A DNA stretch of 13,050 nt from CATJXY01 sp964623925 (lineage in GTDB: Bacteria; Bacillota_I; Bacilli_A; Erysipelotrichales; Erysipelotrichaceae). Below, in pieces: positions 6,634 through 12,791 of this stretch (position 1 is its first letter; the number at the start of each line of letters is the position of its first letter). Where the stretch lies: positions 1-13,050 of the forward strand of contig CAZUVT010000050.1 of NCBI GenBank assembly GCA_964623925.1, written 5' to 3'. A program made the position numbers and the translations under genes. Below the pieces are notes generated by a model. That model did no database searches and was not told the DNA's origin. It worked only from the letters and a program-made list of their open reading frames with translations.

Positions 6634-7323
6634 ATGAAAAGGATGTTGATTGCAGTGTTGATCTCGCTGCTGTTTATACAAGGATGTGCTGCTCAGGATA
6701 AGGAACAAAGCGATGAGCAGTCACCAAAATATCAGGAAGTGACTGAACTGCCGAAAAAAGAATCGGAAGAGAGTACACTGATGAAAGATTCACCTCTATC
6801 CCCGCTTAATTTGGACGATTATCTTTTCTTGGAAGATTGTTTATATTTTGATACACGAGATGTCAATCAGTTTATCGAAGAAGGACATGTTGCCGGATTT
6901 GTGAACATCCCATTTTATCACGTGCTGGTTGATTATGAATTTCAAGAGAATGTATTATTTTCAATGCAGAAGGTTCGTGATGAAAATGGAAAAATCACGG
7001 CAAATTTAGGAGATCCGGGAAGTTTCTTTGCCAATTATGAAGAATCTGAATCCATGATTCGATATCTATTTCCTGAGGATAAAAAATTAGTCTTCATTTC
7101 AACAGCCGGAGTTGAAGCAACCTACCTGATGAATCTGCTTGTGCAGTTGGGATATGATCCATCCAAGCTATATAATGCCGGTTCATTTTCCAATCCGATG
7201 GGAAACATTGTTGCCTACAGGACTTATGATGGAGCCAAGCACCTTGTTGAAGGAACGAATGCCTATACAGTAGAAGCACAGTTTAATTGGGGTGAATTGA
7301 CTCCGTTATCAGAAAATGAATGA
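6634..7323 (+). CDS. Lipoprotein with a degenerate (catalytic-site-less) rhodanese domain
   Basis: A 229-residue predicted surface lipoprotein, paralogous to the one at 5834. The signal peptide ends in IQGC with lipid Cys18 (Gln at -2 is unusual). An acidic, charged linker follows. Residues about 60-205 keep the rhodanese frame: LYFDTRDVNQFIEEGHVAGF (70-89) is an even better match to the family's DTRD...GHI.GA core than its neighbour. The active loop, however, reads STAGVE (156-161) where the neighbour has CQSGGR, so the catalytic Cys is Ser and the Arg is Glu. Shared features with the neighbour are YEES...M...FPEDK before the loop, LGYDPSKLYNAG after it, and the C-terminal ELTPL / GLTPV. The Cys cluster after the lipid site is absent. 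It is likely a non-catalytic binding or regulatory partner. It has its own -10 element and is separated from the neighbour by a terminator. The start at 6634 was chosen for its ribosome site and signal peptide. Confidence 0.8.
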   Translation: MKRMLIAVLISLLFIQGCAAQDKEQSDEQSPKYQEVTELPKKESEESTLMKDSPLSPLNLDDYLFLEDCLYFDTRDVNQFIEEGHVAGFVNIPFYHVLVDYEFQENVLFSMQKVRDENGKITANLGDPGSFFANYEESESMIRYLFPEDKKLVFISTAGVEATYLMNLLVQLGYDPSKLYNAGSFSNPMGNIVAYRTYDGAKHLVEGTNAYTVEAQFNWGELTPLSENE

Positions 7324-7339
7324 TTTCATAGTCAAAGGC

Positions 7340-7368
7340 TTGACAGAGCATTTAGTGAGAATTATACT
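7340..7368 (+). promoter_or_regulatory. Sigma-A promoter of ribU
   Basis: TTGACA (7340-7345) and TATACT (7363-7368) are 17 bp apart. Transcription would start near 7375, about 16 bases before the FMN aptamer. Confidence 0.8.
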
Positions 7369-7390
7369 ATAGAGGAAGTTAAAACTGAAT

Positions 7391-7506
7391 ACGTCTTTGG
7401 GGCAGGGTGTAAATCCCTACCGATGGTAAAGTCCATGAGCCATGATAAATGGTTGATTTGGTGAAATTCCAAAACCGACGGTGATAGTCCGGATGAGAAA
7501 AGACAG
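7391..7506 (+). promoter_or_regulatory. FMN riboswitch (RFN element) aptamer
   Basis: The conserved RFN blocks are present in order: GGGGCAGGGTGTAAATCCCT (7399-7418), ACCGATGGT, AGTCCATGAGCC, TTGGTGAAATTCCAAAACCG, then GTGATAGTCCGGATGAGAA. P1 is formed by GTCTT (7393-7397) and AAGAC (7500-7504). In this class FMN binding stops expression of riboflavin synthesis or uptake genes. Here it lies before a riboflavin transporter gene and is followed by a strong terminator, so transcriptional shut-off by FMN is expected. GGTGTA (7406-7411) in the aptamer can pair with TACACC (7531-7536) of the terminator and is a candidate antiterminator pairing (inference). Confidence 0.95.
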
Positions 7507-7526
7507 ATGAATCTTTTGAATGAAAT

Positions 7527-7569
7527 CAGATACACCTCAAAGAAATGGAATGAGGTGTATCTGTTTTTT
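7527..7569 (+). terminator. Riboswitch-controlled intrinsic terminator
   Basis: A perfect 13-bp stem, CAGATACACCTCA (7527-7539) and TGAGGTGTATCTG (7551-7563), with an 11-base loop and six T (7564-7569). It is the expression platform of the FMN riboswitch. Confidence 0.9.
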
Positions 7570-7580
7570 ATTAAAAAAGC

Positions 7581-7621
7581 AATCCGGAGGCGAACAAATC
7601 TTTTAGCTTCTGGATTTTTTT
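7581..7621 (+). terminator. Second terminator-like hairpin directly before the ribU ribosome site
   Basis: AATCCGGAGGC (7581-7591) and GCTTCTGGATT (7606-7616) form an 11-bp stem with two G-U pairs and a 14-base loop. A run of seven T (7615-7621) follows, abutting AGGAGG (7622-7627). It may be a back-up terminator or a translational control element. Confidence 0.6.
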
Positions 7622-7635
7622 AGGAGGAAAATAGT

Positions 7636-8235
7636 ATGAAACAATCTAAAATCCGTTCAATGGCTCTCGTTGCCATGTTGGGGGCTGTAGCCTTTGCCCT
7701 TATGCAATTCAAATTTGTTGTTCCTGTTCTTTCACCGGTCTTCAAATTTGAACCTTCTGCATTAGCTGAAATCATTGGTGGATTCATCTTAGGACCAATC
7801 GGTGCCATCGAAATTATTGCGATCAGAACAGTCCTAGATATCGCATTTTTCGGTTCAAGTACCATGTTTACCGGAGAGCTTCAAAACTTCTTATTAAGTG
7901 TTGCTTATGTTGTTCCGGCTGTTTTGATCTATCGCCGTATTCATACCAAAAAAGGTGCTGTGATCGGCTTGATTTCAGGAACCTTATGTTGTGTACTCGT
8001 TTCGATCATCACCAATCTCTATATCGTATTCCCGTTCTATCTGAAAGCATTTGGAATCGAAATGAGCGGTTTGGTAGGAATGTTTGCCAAAGTCAATCCA
8101 TGGGTTAAAGATCTGCCGACCCTGGTAGCTTTCTCAATCGTCCCATTTAATATCTTATCTAAAGGAGTTACTTCACTGATCACGATGTTGGTATATAAGA
8201 AATTAAGTGTTCCGCTAAAGAAGTTCCTACAATAA
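7636..8235 (+). CDS. ribU: RibU, riboflavin-specific S component of an ECF transporter
   Basis: A 199-residue membrane protein with about six hydrophobic segments. It binds riboflavin outside the cell and works with the shared EcfA/EcfA'/EcfT energising module, encoded elsewhere. RibU-type features are FKFEPSALAEIIGGFILGPIGA split over 36-57, the conserved GELQNF (80-85) after STMFTG, and VPFNILSKGVTSL (169-181), in which the Lys and Pro/Phe/Asn are typical. The length is usual for the family. Substrate assignment is strongly backed by the FMN riboswitch in its leader. The ribosome site AGGAGG lies 8 bases before the ATG. The gene is separate from the lipoprotein genes upstream by its own promoter, but their closeness suggests a shared need for flavin. 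It ends at a hairpin facing the convergent NIF3-like gene. Confidence 0.93.
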   Translation: MKQSKIRSMALVAMLGAVAFALMQFKFVVPVLSPVFKFEPSALAEIIGGFILGPIGAIEIIAIRTVLDIAFFGSSTMFTGELQNFLLSVAYVVPAVLIYRRIHTKKGAVIGLISGTLCCVLVSIITNLYIVFPFYLKAFGIEMSGLVGMFAKVNPWVKDLPTLVAFSIVPFNILSKGVTSLITMLVYKKLSVPLKKFLQ

Positions 8236-8241
8236 AATTAA

Positions 8242-8295
8242 CTTTAAAATAAGACCTCATCCTTAAGAGAAGCGATGAGGTCTTATAGTTTAAAG
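8242..8295. terminator. Long hairpin between convergent genes (bidirectional terminator)
   Basis: ATAAGACCTCATC (8249-8261) pairs perfectly with GATGAGGTCTTAT (8274-8286). The stem continues after a two-base bulge with CTTTAAA (8242-8248) and TTTAAAG (8289-8295). Neither side has a long T run, so termination strength is uncertain, but the position between two gene ends is typical. Confidence 0.7.
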
Positions 8296-8306
8296 ATCAT
8301 GTTGAA

Positions 8307-9155
8307 TTAATCGTTGGTGATGTAAGAATACATATCGCCGGATTGGATAAATGTAGCGGGAATCGGTTCGCCGATAGCTTTTGGAAGATATTCGAGCATA
8401 TATCTCATTCCGTATTCTTCAGAGTTGAAATGACCTAATGCAAAAATAACTTTTGGAATGCCTACCATAGCGGCATCTCGAATATACTCGCTGAGGGTAT
8501 AATCAATTAGTTCAGCAGTGATAAGGAGGTCAATATTTTCTTCGTCGACTCTTTTGATGTCTTCATTGTTATTTCCTAAAATATGTCGGCAGATCCATGC
8601 TTTGCGAATGATCGTATTCGGATCTCCGAGGATCCTGATTGCATTCAAATTCATGGTTTTAGCCATTTGCTGAGCTAGATCACTTGCCTTTATAGCTGGT
8701 AAAGTAAAATCAAAAGGGTGAGCTTTATCGCCTGTTAAATAGGCTTCCCATCCTAATGTTTTCATGACTCCGTACCAGATTCCATCTGTATAACTTCCAT
8801 CATCCATCGGTATACCGGAATGAATATAATCATGGTCTCTCCATACCACGATTCCGCTTTGATCTAAAAGTTCTTTTTTCTTTAAGAAGACGGAATTATT
8901 GCTTAGCCAATCAGTATGATCGCCATGATTCCAGAAGAGGGCTTCATGACAGATAATTAGATTAGCTCCTTTTTGATAAGCCTGCCGTATAACATCGGCA
9001 GTGGCCCAGCAAGTGGTAACGATTCCCGTACATTCTTTATTCGGATCGCCATACAAGATTTGATCGCGAGTCGTTTCTTCTTTGATCGGGTGTCCTGCAA
9101 ATGAATCTCCTTTATGATATTTCTTGATTCTTCTGATCACTTCATTGATTTTCAT
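8307..9155 (-). CDS. NIF3/DUF34-family dinuclear-metal protein (divergent)
   Basis: A 282-residue cytoplasmic protein of the NIF3 family (hydrolase-like fold with two metal ions; biochemical role of the family still debated, with links to GTP cyclohydrolase I-like activity). Evidence: NLIICHEALFW (65-75) corresponds to the family's LIISHHPLFF, DHDYIHSGI (107-115) to its second His segment, ELIDYT (215-220) to the conserved Glu, and ALGHFNSEEYGM (239-250) to the C-terminal GH-x-x-(T/S)E metal site. The first motif has HEA instead of HHP, so this is a divergent branch. No PII-like insert is seen, fitting its modest length. The start at 9155 is chosen because AGGAGTG (9167-9161) lies 6 bases before it. 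The longer reading from 9176 would start inside the promoter/ribosome-site region and has no ribosome site of its own. Confidence 0.8.
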   Translation of the reverse strand: MKINEVIRRIKKYHKGDSFAGHPIKEETTRDQILYGDPNKECTGIVTTCWATADVIRQAYQKGANLIICHEALFWNHGDHTDWLSNNSVFLKKKELLDQSGIVVWRDHDYIHSGIPMDDGSYTDGIWYGVMKTLGWEAYLTGDKAHPFDFTLPAIKASDLAQQMAKTMNLNAIRILGDPNTIIRKAWICRHILGNNNEDIKRVDEENIDLLITAELIDYTLSEYIRDAAMVGIPKVIFALGHFNSEEYGMRYMLEYLPKAIGEPIPATFIQSGDMYSYITND

Positions 9156-9160
9156 AGTAT

Positions 9161-9167
9161 CACTCCT
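9161..9167 (-). promoter_or_regulatory. Ribosome site that fixes the NIF3-like start at 9155
   Basis: On the minus strand AGGAGTG is followed by ATACT and the ATG at 9155. The longer ORF would translate this site as coding sequence (Arg-Ser). Confidence 0.75.
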
Positions 9168-9174
9168 TTTTTTC

Positions 9175-9203
9175 ATTATACTTGATATCTTTATTTGGGT
9201 GAA
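9175..9203 (-). promoter_or_regulatory. Predicted sigma-A promoter of the NIF3-like gene
   Basis: On the minus strand TTCACC (9203-9198) and TATAAT (9180-9175) are 17 bp apart. The predicted start near 9168 leaves a very short leader of about 13 bases. Confidence 0.55.
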
Positions 9204-9258
9204 GTATCACTGAAATATTTTCCAAATATTGAAAATCATATTATGTTATGAAGATCCA

Positions 9259-9286
9259 ATGAGAAAGAGATTCGATATGTTCTCAT
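9259..9286. promoter_or_regulatory. Inverted repeat upstream of the three-gene operon
   Basis: ATGAGAA (9259-9265) and TTCTCAT (9280-9286) are exact reverse complements around a 14-base centre, about 36 bp upstream of the -10 at 9322. It could be a regulator site between the two divergent genes, or chance. Confidence 0.25.
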
Positions 9287-9321
9287 GAGGTGAAGTTGTT
9301 TTTTTATTTGTGAAAGTACAG

Positions 9322-9327
9322 TATAAT
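9322..9327 (+). promoter_or_regulatory. Predicted -10 element of the three-gene operon
   Basis: A perfect TATAAT. At the right distance upstream there is only a T-rich stretch (9299-9304), so the -35 is weak. The predicted transcript starts near 9334, after the ATG at 9332. Confidence 0.5.
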
Positions 9328-9338
9328 AAATATGCTTC

Positions 9339-9344
9339 AGGAGG
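9339..9344 (+). promoter_or_regulatory. Ribosome site that fixes the start at 9353
   Basis: AGGAGG lies 8 bases before the ATG at 9353. In the longer reading from 9332 it would be inside the coding sequence. Confidence 0.8.
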
Positions 9345-9352
9345 ATCAATCT

Positions 9353-10579
9353 ATGGGCTTAGAAAATGAAGTGCAAAAGGATCCATTGAAAGAAATAGAT
9401 CATAAAGAAAAAATAATGGATCGCATTTTAGGGAATAGTAAATACTTGTTGGATATAAATGAAAAGAAAAGCATATTGGAATATCATAAATTGATAGGTA
9501 AATCTTGTTTTGATAAAAGGGAGCATTTTGAGCGTTCTTTATTTCTAATAAAAAGAATCGTCCAAAACAAAAAGGGTCATATTGCCGAAAATGTCTGTGC
9601 TGAAATGATACAGGATCTATTATTGCAACTGAATCATCTGGATTTAATTCTAAAACAAGATGATTTATTGGGATTATTTAATGAACCGAAGTTAATGGAA
9701 ACAGAGGATATCATTTCTTTTATTTGCGAAGGGAGTGAGAAGAATCCTATCCTCTGTGTAAAGATGGCAGAAATATTAAAACAGGATCTGATACAAGTTC
9801 CTTATGATAAACAGAAATGCGTTGAATTATTGATGAAAAAGTACGTTTCATTTGGTTATCCCAAAGAAATTATTCCTGTTTATCACGATCTTTGCGGTTC
9901 CAATGACCGATTAATACCCAAAATCATTGATAATTGTCTGCACAAGCAAAAATATCAGGAAATCATCGATTTATTTGCTGAAATAGGAGTGAATAACAAA
10001 TTTGATTATGAAGCATTGCTTATTTCGTATCATAAGACAGGAAATATTGCGATGGAAAAGAAGACACTATTCGATTATTTTGAAAAATTTCCAAATATAG
10101 AAATCTTAGAAAAAATGTTGTTGATCTTAGATGAAGAAGAAATTGAAAGTTATCGTCCGAAGATCATGAATAGTGCCATGAAATCGAGAGAAATCTTGAA
10201 AGAGACATGTATGCGTATCGGAAATACGGATGACTTATACTTTTTGCTTAGAAAGGGGAATTTAAATCTTTCAGAGAGAATCCGGATCTTGAGTCGTCAT
10301 ACCATTGAATTATATAAAAAGGATGCGGAATGCACGTTGCTTATGATGAAAAAGGATCTGATAAGTATTCTTCACTCATACAGATTCTCAGAATCCCAGC
10401 TTCAGGATCTGGTTTTCTCAATGACCAAATTGAAAAAAGGAAGAGAATTCTTGAATGATATTTTAAAAAAGATAGAAAAAGAGGAAAATAAAAAAGCCAT
10501 CAAAACTATAATCAAATCAGTAATGGAGGAAAATCAGTATGTTTACAGTGAAAACTACGAAGCAGAATCTTGGGGTTGA
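9353..10579 (+). CDS. Hypothetical all-helical cytoplasmic protein, first gene of an orphan operon
   Basis: A 408-residue protein that I do not recognise. It has no signal peptide, no membrane segment and no clear catalytic motif. The sequence is a succession of charged amphipathic helices with Leu/Ile at regular spacing. Several pairs look like TPR- or HEAT-like units, for example the segment around IIDNCLHKQKYQEIIDLFAE followed by YEALLISYHKTGNI. A scaffold or protein-binding role is the natural guess. The N-terminus is strongly charged and the C-terminus is Lys/Glu-rich. The start at 9353 is supported by AGGAGG; an ATG at 9332 lies upstream of that site. Its last 41 bases overlap the next gene in another frame, indicating translational coupling. 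The gene is Lys/Ile-rich with mostly AT-ending codons, more so than the central lipoprotein operon. Confidence 0.75.
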   Translation: MGLENEVQKDPLKEIDHKEKIMDRILGNSKYLLDINEKKSILEYHKLIGKSCFDKREHFERSLFLIKRIVQNKKGHIAENVCAEMIQDLLLQLNHLDLILKQDDLLGLFNEPKLMETEDIISFICEGSEKNPILCVKMAEILKQDLIQVPYDKQKCVELLMKKYVSFGYPKEIIPVYHDLCGSNDRLIPKIIDNCLHKQKYQEIIDLFAEIGVNNKFDYEALLISYHKTGNIAMEKKTLFDYFEKFPNIEILEKMLLILDEEEIESYRPKIMNSAMKSREILKETCMRIGNTDDLYFLLRKGNLNLSERIRILSRHTIELYKKDAECTLLMMKKDLISILHSYRFSESQLQDLVFSMTKLKKGREFLNDILKKIEKEENKKAIKTIIKSVMEENQYVYSENYEAESWG

Positions 10580-11309
10580 AATAGCGGGAAGTTATGAGGA
10601 TCTTGATGTGTTATATGATGGAATCTCACGCTTATGTAATATTGATGTAGATGGATATGAAGGAGTGCAGAGCAGATTGCTTGCATTCTTATATGAATTG
10701 AGAAATACAGTTCAGGGGAAACGGGAGATTCAGATCCAGACAAAAGAGTTATCAAAATTGAAATTAAAAATTGACTCTGATCTGAAAGAAATCCATGAAG
10801 TGACTTACATGAATCGTTTCCTTTGGACAGAGATTCTTTTTATTATTTTTTCATTAGAAGATTATAAAACGATGTGTCTTTATGATAAGAAACACTTTAT
10901 TACCGATGATAAGATCTTACAGCCGATCTATGCTTCATGCAAAGCTCAATGTATTAAAGATATTGCGCTGATCAGCTATTTTCAGCAATGCATTTGGGAA
11001 GCACTGCAGGAAGTGATCGGAGAGATCCGTGTTAAAAGCTTGAAGAAACTTTTAGATGATCGAAAGATGAATTATAAGGGATATTGTTCACAGGCAATCG
11101 ATTTTATGAATAAGCGATTGGTACAAGCCTTTGTTGAAAATCGAGTGAAAGTGATCGGTGAACTGGCAAGAAACATGATTAAAAAAGATGCCGGTTATGA
11201 TGAATTGGAAGAATCGATCAGAAGATTTGCGAATGAAAACGGAATCCCTTATTATGAAGTTGATTTTGAAGGAAATGAAATTCAAGGATATGAATCTTTA
11301 AACTGGTAA
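10539..11309 (+). CDS. DUF6904-like protein of unknown function
   Basis: A 256-residue cytoplasmic protein. The first 70 residues (NLGVEIAGSYEDLDVLYDGI at 10-29, RLLAFLYELRNTVQGKREIQ at 46-65) recall the DUF6904 family as I remember it: a short strand pair 'GV.ISGDY.DL..LYDAI' and a helix 'RLLG..Y..RHA..GDREIE'. This needs a profile search. The rest is helical with several aromatic residues and Cys (112, 131, 135, 146, 182) and ends in a strand-like EVDFEGNEIQGYESLNW. Function is unknown for the family. The ribosome site GGAGG lies 9 bases before the ATG, inside the end of the upstream gene (41-base overlap). The next gene follows after 18 bases, so the three genes form one operon. Confidence 0.75.
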   Translation: MFTVKTTKQNLGVEIAGSYEDLDVLYDGISRLCNIDVDGYEGVQSRLLAFLYELRNTVQGKREIQIQTKELSKLKLKIDSDLKEIHEVTYMNRFLWTEILFIIFSLEDYKTMCLYDKKHFITDDKILQPIYASCKAQCIKDIALISYFQQCIWEALQEVIGEIRVKSLKKLLDDRKMNYKGYCSQAIDFMNKRLVQAFVENRVKVIGELARNMIKKDAGYDELEESIRRFANENGIPYYEVDFEGNEIQGYESLNW

Positions 11310-11327
11310 GAAAGCAGGAGGATTAGT

Positions 11328-11819
11328 ATGATCTATATTTTTATGTCATCTATCATTTCGATGATCTTCATAATGGTTCGAGTAAGAAACTATGAGAGTT
11401 TCAAAGAAAGGATAAGAGAATATGAAAAATCAAATAAACGAAAAGTGATGAAAACCAGAATATCTTTTTCTTTTTATTTGAAGTATCTTCTCTATCTGCT
11501 TGGTGTTTTAGTTTTAGTAGCCTTTGTCTATATGAATTCTTATGAGATCGGTGTATTAGGCGTAAATTTAACAGTGAGTTTAACAGTTTGTTTGATTTCT
11601 GTTTTTGTGGCGGATCTTTTTTGGAAAGGCTGGGAAACTCAGCTCGTTTATGATAAAGAAGGATTTTTTATTAAACAAAGCTATTTTCATTTCAATAATG
11701 TTAAAGAAATCATTCAATTAGATAAGAAGAATAAATTTGAAGTTATTTTACATAATGGAAAAACGATTAAAGTAGGTCATGATCAAGCAAGGCAGATCAA
11801 TTTAATGATCAAGAAATAA
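11328..11819 (+). CDS. Small membrane protein with a cytoplasmic beta-rich tail
   Basis: A 163-residue protein that I do not recognise. It has three hydrophobic segments: about residues 2-17, 48-67 and 77-95. A basic loop (18-47, many Lys/Arg/Glu) lies between the first and second. A soluble C-terminal tail (about 102-163) has alternating strands, including LVYDKEGFFIKQ, FNNVKEIIQLD and FEVILHNGKTIKVGHD, and a closing helix, which resembles the layout of small bacterial PH-like domains. By the positive-inside rule the basic loop and the tail would be on different sides unless one segment is not spanning; topology is open. The ribosome site GGAGG precedes the ATG. It is the last gene of the operon. 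No clear terminator follows, only a weak AAATT-TTCG-AATTT hairpin at 11829-11842. Confidence 0.7.
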   Translation: MIYIFMSSIISMIFIMVRVRNYESFKERIREYEKSNKRKVMKTRISFSFYLKYLLYLLGVLVLVAFVYMNSYEIGVLGVNLTVSLTVCLISVFVADLFWKGWETQLVYDKEGFFIKQSYFHFNNVKEIIQLDKKNKFEVILHNGKTIKVGHDQARQINLMIKK

Positions 11820-11882
11820 GACATTAAAAAATTTTCGAATTTAGACAGTTTTTCGGGATTGTTCAATAAGGGAATACCGTTG

Positions 11883-11911
11883 TTGAAACATTTCTTTTTT
11901 TACGATAAGAT
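11883..11911 (+). promoter_or_regulatory. Predicted sigma-A promoter of the TauE/SafE gene
   Basis: TTGAAA (11883-11888) and TAAGAT (11906-11911) are 17 bp apart. The predicted start near 11918 lies downstream of the TTG at 11859, supporting the start at 11946. Confidence 0.55.
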
Positions 11912-11934
11912 AGTTCAAAATCAAAAGAAAGTTC

Positions 11935-11940
11935 GAGGAA
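11935..11940 (+). promoter_or_regulatory. Ribosome site that fixes the start at 11946
   Basis: GAGGAA lies 5 bases before the ATG at 11946. The in-frame TTG at 11859 has no ribosome site and lies upstream of the promoter. Confidence 0.75.
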
Positions 11941-11945
11941 TCTGT

Positions 11946-12716
11946 ATGTTAGAGAAATTGATCGTATGTTTTATTGCGGGGATCGGTGCCGGACTTGGAA
12001 CCGGATTTGCAGGAATGAGTGCAGCGGCGGTCATCAGTCCGATGCTGATCACATTTCTGCATCTTCCTGCTTATGAAGCGGTCGGCATCGCCTTGGCGAG
12101 TGATGTATTAGCCAGCGCCGTTAGCGCTTATACCTATGGCAAAAACAAGAATCTGGATATCAAGAATGGCAGTGTCATGATGGCAGCTGTTTTGATCTTT
12201 ACCATGGTGGGAAGCTGGGTGGCCAGTATTCTTCCCAATACAACGATGGGAAGTTTCTCTGTATTTATGACATTGCTTTTGGGAATTAAATTTATTGTCA
12301 AGCCTGTTATGACGACAAAAGAGGCGATGGGGAGTGTCAGTGCAAAAAAGCGGATCATTCAATCCCTTATTTGCGGGACAGCAGTAGGATTTATTTGTGG
12401 TTTTATCGGAGCAGGCGGCGGCATGATGATGCTTCTTCTTTTGACGAGCGTGCTAGGCTATGAATTAAAGACAGCTGTTGGAACGAGTGTTTTTATTATG
12501 ACCTTTACTGCTTTTACCGGGGCTGCAAGCCATTTCATGATAGGCGGAATGCCGGATATGAATTGTCTTATGTTCTGTGTTTGCTCAACATTATTATGGG
12601 CTCGGATCGCTGCAAGATTCGCCAATGTAGCCAGTGCAAAGACCTTGAATAGGGCAACGGGGTTGGTTTTGGCTGTTTTGGGCATTGTGATCTTGGCAGT
12701 TAATTATTTGGGATAG
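11946..12716 (+). CDS. TauE/SafE-family membrane permease
   Basis: A 256-residue integral membrane protein with about eight hydrophobic segments, the usual size of the family (putative exporters of sulfite, sulfonates or other organic anions; substrate here unknown). The family's internal duplication is visible. GTGFAGMSAAAVISP (18-32) and GFIGAGGGMMMLLLL (152-166) are the two Gly-rich re-entrant motifs. Each is followed by AVG-containing segments, AVGIALASDVLASAVSAYTY (45-64) and AVGTSVFIMTFTAF (177-190). A basic cytoplasmic loop (about 119-137) joins the halves. The start at 11946 follows GAGGAA; reading from the upstream TTG adds 29 non-membrane residues and begins before the promoter. The gene has its own promoter and a strong terminator, so it is a single-gene unit. 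Confidence 0.9.
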   Translation: MLEKLIVCFIAGIGAGLGTGFAGMSAAAVISPMLITFLHLPAYEAVGIALASDVLASAVSAYTYGKNKNLDIKNGSVMMAAVLIFTMVGSWVASILPNTTMGSFSVFMTLLLGIKFIVKPVMTTKEAMGSVSAKKRIIQSLICGTAVGFICGFIGAGGGMMMLLLLTSVLGYELKTAVGTSVFIMTFTAFTGAASHFMIGGMPDMNCLMFCVCSTLLWARIAARFANVASAKTLNRATGLVLAVLGIVILAVNYLG

Positions 12717-12742
12717 AGAAGACTTAAGTATGATACATTAAA

Positions 12743-12780
12743 AAACTGACAGGTTGATTTTTCAACTTGTCAGTTTCTTT
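12743..12780. terminator. Bidirectional intrinsic terminator
   Basis: AAACTGACAGGTTGA (12743-12757) pairs with TCAACTTGTCAGTTT (12762-12776) through one G-U pair, with a TTTT loop. T runs lie on both strands. It separates the permease gene from the convergent receiver-domain gene. Confidence 0.9.
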
Positions 12781-12791
12781 CCTTTGTTGAA

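Noticed and set aside
11829..11842. Terminator of the three-gene operon
   Set aside because: AAATT-TTCG-AATTT is only a 5-bp A/T stem without a T run, too weak to call.
11859..11945. TTG start adding 29 residues to the TauE/SafE permease
   Set aside because: There is no ribosome site, it lies upstream of the predicted promoter, and the added residues are not membrane-like.
12108..12685. Overlapping minus-strand ORFs opposite the permease
   Set aside because: They are shadows of the strongly supported TauE/SafE gene and have no ribosome sites or recognisable motifs.
5834..12716. Sulfur pathway joining the rhodanese lipoproteins and the TauE/SafE permease
   Set aside because: Both families can touch sulfur compounds, but five genes and several transcription units separate them and the permease substrate is unknown.
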